DNA from: Alphaproteobacteria bacterium | GTDB taxonomy: Bacteria; Pseudomonadota; Alphaproteobacteria; Rhodobacterales; Rhodobacteraceae | Assembly: GCA_003331935.1 (NCBI GenBank) | Contig: QOQE01000017.1 | Span: 1 to 35,761, forward strand | Length of the DNA stretch: 35,761 nt | Direction: 5' to 3' | Notes under the pieces: generated by a model | Databases searched by the model: none | The model's input: the letters and a program-made list of their open reading frames with translations, nothing else | What the model was told of the DNA's origin: nothing | Program-made: the position numbers and the translations under genes | Part shown: in pieces, positions 32,421 through 35,761 of the stretch | Layout of the letters: every line of letters starts with the position of its first letter | Position numbering within the stretch: position 1 is the first letter of the stretch

Positions 32421-33269
32421 TTATGTGTTATTTTTAACACACACCACCCGTGGGATGCAATTCAAATCTCTATGAAAATCAAAGTTACTGAATTTAAATT
32501 TCAACAATTCTTGCCTCAATAGAGTATGCTGCCCCTCACCAAACTCTATTACAAAAGTCCCATTCTTTTTCAACCGCTTACCGACATCCCTTAGAAACAA
32601 TTTGATAATATCTATCCCAGACATACCTCCGTATAGAGCTTCATGCGGCTCATAAAGAATAATTTCTTTTTGTAAAATTAAAAAATTTTTCTTTTCTATG
32701 TAAGGAAGATTCGTCACAATTAAATCAAATTTTTCTTTAATTTTCTCAAATAGATTTGAATGAAAAAACTCGTAAGTAAATCCTAAATTATCAGCATTTT
32801 TCTTTGCTACATTTAAAGCCTTATCCGACATATCCGAAAGGAACAGCCTTATCTCTGGGTTTTCATGATATAGCGATAATCCTATACAGCCACTTCCACA
32901 GCCTAGATCCAGTACTTTCATGCCGCTAAAGAGACTGTCTTTAGTGATTTCTACAATCAATTCACTTTCTGGCCTTGGATCCAATACAGTTTCTTTAATA
33001 TAAAATTCATTCTTCCAAAAAGACCTGGATTTTATTATGTGCGATACTGGTTCACCAGCCGCTCTGCGATTCACCATATTTAAAAAAAGGGTGTCATTTT
33101 TGTCTAAATCTTCATGATTTTGAGGTTCATAAACATGATCAAGGGGCACATTATACGCTTTTGCAAATATAAACTTAATGGATTCCTTAAAATCCTCGCA
33201 TCCCGCTTCTTGCAATTTTCTTTTTTGCGAGAGGAAAAGGTTTTGTTTACTTTTCATTATTTGTTTCAT
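32421..33269 (-). CDS. prmC: Release-factor glutamine N5-methyltransferase with an altered active-site motif
   Basis: PrmC methylates the glutamine of the GGQ motif in release factors RF1 and RF2. The 282-residue protein has the PrmC N-terminal helical domain, [23 protein letters not shown] and the SAM loop [15 protein letters not shown] (119-133). The catalytic motif, normally NPPY, reads NLPY at residues 187-190 (codons AAT CTT CCT TAC on the minus strand). The start ATG at 33267-33269 overlaps prfA by 23 bases; a second ATG at 33255-33257 would shorten it by four residues. It sits next to its substrate gene prfA, the usual pairing. Confidence 0.92.
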   Translation of the reverse strand: MKQIMKSKQNLFLSQKRKLQEAGCEDFKESIKFIFAKAYNVPLDHVYEPQNHEDLDKNDTLFLNMVNRRAAGEPVSHIIKSRSFWKNEFYIKETVLDPRPESELIVEITKDSLFSGMKVLDLGCGSGCIGLSLYHENPEIRLFLSDMSDKALNVAKKNADNLGFTYEFFHSNLFEKIKEKFDLIVTNLPYIEKKNFLILQKEIILYEPHEALYGGMSGIDIIKLFLRDVGKRLKKNGTFVIEFGEGQHTLLRQELLKFKFSNFDFHRDLNCIPRVVCVKNNT

Positions 33270-34311
33270 ATTCCGTAATTGCTTCTAACCTCTCCGCAGC
33301 AATTAATCCATTAATTATTTCCTCAAGATCCCCATTAAGCACTTCTTCTAACTTGTATAGCGTTAGATTTATTCTGTGATCCGTTACTCTCCCTTGAGGA
33401 AAATTATAGGTTCTTATTCGCTCCGATCTATCGCCAGAACCAATCTGGGACTTTCTTTCTGAAGCAATGGCGTTGGATTGATTCTTAATATTCAAATCAT
33501 ATAACCTCGTTCTAAGAACCTCCATTGCTCTAGCTCTATTTTGATGTTGAGATTTTTCAGAACTTGTAACAACAATTCCAGTTGGAAGATGGGTAATCCT
33601 AACGGCTGAGTCTGTTGTATTAACATGTTGTCCCCCTGCTCCTGAAGCTCGCATTGTATCAATACGTATTTCGCTTGGTAAGATTTCTATATCTATCTCT
33701 TTAGCTTCTGGTAAAACTGCAACGGTTGCTGCTGATGTATGAATTCTTCCACTACTTTCAGTTGCAGGAACTCTTTGGACCCTATGCACTCCACTCTCAA
33801 ACTTCAATTTGGAAAAGATTCTGTCACCTCTAAGATGGAAAACCACTTCTTTTAACCCACCTAAATCAGTCTTTGATTCTTCAATTATATCTATCTTCCA
33901 TTTATTTCGCTCTGAAAAGCGCTCATACATTTTAAATAGATCCAATGCGAACAACGATGCCTCATCTCCACCGGTTCCAGCTCTGATTTCAATAATTACA
34001 GACCTTTCGTCATTTAAGTCTTTTGGTATTAGCCGAAGTTTGAGATTCTGTTCAATCTCGTCTTTTTTCACATTCAACTTCAACAGTTCACTTTCAGCTA
34101 ACTCTACAAATTCTTGATCTTTTAACAAAAGTGAGGTTTGTTTTATTTCCTCTACAATCGAAAAAAATTGGCGAATAATCTCTCCAACATCTTTTAATTC
34201 TGAATATTCCTTAGAATATTCTTCCAATTTGTCTCTATCTAAATGCCCTTGCATTTCTTTTTCTAGAAACTCAAACCTATGAATAATTTTCTTAAGTTTT
34301 TCTTCAAACAT
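33247..34311 (-). CDS. prfA: Peptide chain release factor 1
   Basis: RF1 reads UAA and UAG stop codons and releases the finished peptide. From the ATG at 34309-34311 it has 354 residues, normal for RF1; a longer frame reaching 34377 would overlap ispG and adds an unrelated leader. The stop-codon reading VPATES (PxT) and the catalytic GAGGQHVN (GGQ) motifs are intact, as are the RF1 segment [15 protein letters not shown] and the [14 protein letters not shown] end. It lies seven bases past ispG and overlaps prmC, forming ispG-prfA-prmC. Confidence 0.97.
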   Translation of the reverse strand: MFEEKLKKIIHRFEFLEKEMQGHLDRDKLEEYSKEYSELKDVGEIIRQFFSIVEEIKQTSLLLKDQEFVELAESELLKLNVKKDEIEQNLKLRLIPKDLNDERSVIIEIRAGTGGDEASLFALDLFKMYERFSERNKWKIDIIEESKTDLGGLKEVVFHLRGDRIFSKLKFESGVHRVQRVPATESSGRIHTSAATVAVLPEAKEIDIEILPSEIRIDTMRASGAGGQHVNTTDSAVRITHLPTGIVVTSSEKSQHQNRARAMEVLRTRLYDLNIKNQSNAIASERKSQIGSGDRSERIRTYNFPQGRVTDHRINLTLYKLEEVLNGDLEEIINGLIAAERLEAITEYETNNEK

Positions 34312-34318
34312 AAAATGA

Positions 34319-35428
34319 CTACTGTCTTTCAGAAAGGTCTTTGGCTCTCTCCTCAACAAGACTAACAATATGATCAATCATCTTATCATTATCTATTTTA
34401 TGATCCGTTTTACCTAAAGTGTAAATCATTCCGCTTCCTGCACCACCTCCAGTAAAACCAATATCTGTCATTAATGCTTCTCCAGGACCATTAACAACAC
34501 AACCAATTATAGAAAGAGAAATGGGCGTCTTAATATGCTCTAGCTTTTTCTCTAATATACCAACCGTTTTAATTACATCGAAGCCTTGCCTTGCACATGA
34601 GGGACATGAAATGATCTGAACACCCCTGTGCCTAAGGTTCAAAGATTTCAAAATTTCATACCCCGCTTTGACTTCTTCAACAGGGTCTGCAGATAAAGAA
34701 ATCCTGACAGTATCTCCTAATCCTGCCCATAGTAAGTTTCCCAGCCCTATCGAAGATTTGACCGTTCCAGAAAAAAGTGATCCAGCTTCTGTTATTCCAA
34801 TATGGAATGGAGCATCTGTTATCGCAGCAAGATCCGAATAAGCTGCGACTGCTAGAAAGACATCCGACGCCTTAACAGATATTTTAAATTCAAAAAAATC
34901 GTTATCTTCTAAGATCCCAATATTTCTTTTTGCACTTTCTAATAATGCCTCTGGACAAGGCTCTCTATATTTTTCTAAGAGATCTTTCTCAATGCTTCCA
35001 GCATTAATTCCTATTCTTATTGAGCATCCATAATCTTTAGCGGCTTTAATTACCTCTTTAACTTTTTCATTACTACCGATGTTTCCAGGATTAATGCGTA
35101 AACACGCAGCTCCGGCTGCAGCTGACTCAATCGCTCTCTTATAATGAAAATGTATATCAGCAACTATCGGCACTGGGCTCATCTTGCATATTTCTTCCAG
35201 TGCCTTCGTGCTGTCAGGATCGGGGCATGATACTCTTACTATCTCTGCCCCAGCTTCTGCACAATTATTGATCTGAGCAATGGTCTTATTCGCGTCTGCC
35301 GTAATTGTGTTGGTCATGGTCTGAACCGATATAGGGTTATCTCCCCCTATTTTTACATTACCAACGCTTATTTCCCTTGATTTTCTTCTCGAAATTTGAC
35401 GCCATGGTCTAATGCTATCGAGTGACAC
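34319..35428 (-). CDS. ispG: 4-hydroxy-3-methylbut-2-enyl diphosphate synthase
   Basis: IspG (GcpE) carries a [4Fe-4S] cluster and performs the next-to-last step of the MEP isoprenoid pathway. In 369 residues: SVGNVKIGG and ISVQTMTNT in the N-terminal TIM barrel, the LRINPGNIG substrate-binding strand, and the C-terminal cluster domain with [10 protein letters not shown] and [12 protein letters not shown], holding three cysteine ligands. The start is a GTG at 35426-35428 after a GGGG stretch. It follows rodZ by 39 bases, a common pairing. A hisS gene, which often separates ispG and prfA in related genomes, is absent. Confidence 0.96.
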   Translation of the reverse strand: MSLDSIRPWRQISRRKSREISVGNVKIGGDNPISVQTMTNTITADANKTIAQINNCAEAGAEIVRVSCPDPDSTKALEEICKMSPVPIVADIHFHYKRAIESAAAGAACLRINPGNIGSNEKVKEVIKAAKDYGCSIRIGINAGSIEKDLLEKYREPCPEALLESAKRNIGILEDNDFFEFKISVKASDVFLAVAAYSDLAAITDAPFHIGITEAGSLFSGTVKSSIGLGNLLWAGLGDTVRISLSADPVEEVKAGYEILKSLNLRHRGVQIISCPSCARQGFDVIKTVGILEKKLEHIKTPISLSIIGCVVNGPGEALMTDIGFTGGGAGSGMIYTLGKTDHKIDNDKMIDHIVSLVEERAKDLSERQ

Positions 35429-35467
35429 GCTTAATACCCCACATGTAATAACTAAAACAAAAAAGCA

Positions 35468-35761
35468 CTAAAAAGACCTTCTATTATTCAAAAGACTATT
35501 CAAGTAACTGTCTTTCAGGTCATTTATCTTCAATGACTTAAATATATTTTGCGCATCTATTTTAAAGTTTTTTATCACTTTTCTGCTATCCGAAACCGGA
35601 CCATAGGTCACACCGTTAAGTAAAAAAAACAAATCCTTAGCATTGCCAGCTCTCAAAGTTCCATCAAACCAATTATCCTTAATTTCAAGCACCTCGCCTG
35701 CTTTGAGAATTTTCTCAAAAACAACCGAACTACCTTTATCATTAATACGTATCCAGGATGG
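35468..35761 (-). CDS. rodZ: RodZ C-terminal domain (5' part outside the window)
   Basis: The minus-strand frame is open to the window edge and gives about 97 residues. These read as the DUF4115-type periplasmic C-terminal domain of RodZ: SWIRINDKGS, ILKAGEVLEI, RAGNAKDLFFLLNG and YGPVSD. RodZ is a membrane protein tying MreB to the cell-elongation machinery. Its place just before ispG matches the common rodZ-ispG order. The cytoplasmic helix-turn-helix and membrane helix would lie beyond 35761, so the internal GTG at 35690-35692 is not a real start. Confidence 0.82.
   Translation of the reverse strand, partial: PSWIRINDKGSSVVFEKILKAGEVLEIKDNWFDGTLRAGNAKDLFFLLNGVTYGPVSDSRKVIKNFKIDAQNIFKSLKINDLKDSYLNSLLNNRRSF

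Noticed and set aside
32424-32441. Seven-base perfect hairpin at the end of prmC as a terminator
   Set aside because: It lies inside the last codons, is AT-rich and is not followed by a T-run on the minus strand.
1-35761. CRISPR arrays, insertion sequences, prophage or integrase genes, rRNA
   Set aside because: No regularly spaced repeats, transposase or phage motifs or rRNA-like stretches were seen anywhere in the window.

Overview
The window is 35.8 kb of AT-rich, densely packed bacterial chromosome, almost certainly from a marine-type, low-GC alphaproteobacterium. The main evidence is an alphaproteobacterial DUF4167 protein beside prmC-prfA-ispG-rodZ, the lptG-lptD-surA-pdxA-rsmA envelope operon divergent from pepA-holC, and class III cyclases of the alphaproteobacterial TolB/TPR type. 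No genus can be named from sequence alone; a SAR116- or AEGEAN-169-like lineage is a guess. I see no insertion sequence, prophage, CRISPR array or rRNA. No gap between genes exceeds about 230 bases.

Layout. (1) 1-7346, amino-acid and small-molecule metabolism: an amidohydrolase converges on a tightly coupled minus-strand operon kynU-LysE exporter-unknown-EamA exporter. Divergent from kynU, behind a good sigma70-like promoter, lies phzF-like-arginase/agmatinase-pepT. (2) 7373-10666, oxidoreductases: a Rieske oxygenase alpha subunit, a nitronate monooxygenase-like flavoprotein, a NrtR-like Nudix/winged-helix protein and a small unknown. (3) 10763-14743, signalling: two tandem membrane-bound class III nucleotide cyclases with nearly identical catalytic domains and diverged periplasmic domains, then tRNA-Asn. 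(4) 14802-21406: an MBL-fold hydrolase, an orphan EnvZ-like histidine kinase, an SDR, a DUF4212/SSS two-part sodium symporter with a small membrane protein, a conserved unknown and a CAU-anticodon tRNA. (5) 21527-35761, core genes: purM-purN, ndk, holC-pepA, lptG-lptD-surA-pdxA-rsmA, DUF4167, prmC-prfA-ispG and the 3' end of rodZ.

How the parts work together. The first block looks like a bidirectional catabolic locus, with tryptophan/kynurenine breakdown and probable efflux on one side and peptide/arginine use on the other. The last block is housekeeping: purine synthesis, LPS assembly, ribosome maturation and translation release, isoprenoid and pyridoxal synthesis. The least ordinary points are the cyclase pair, the kynU-exporter operon, an altered catalytic motif in PrmC (NLPY instead of NPPY), an EF-hand-like loop in the symporter, a strong hairpin inside the symporter operon, and lptG without lptF at its usual place.
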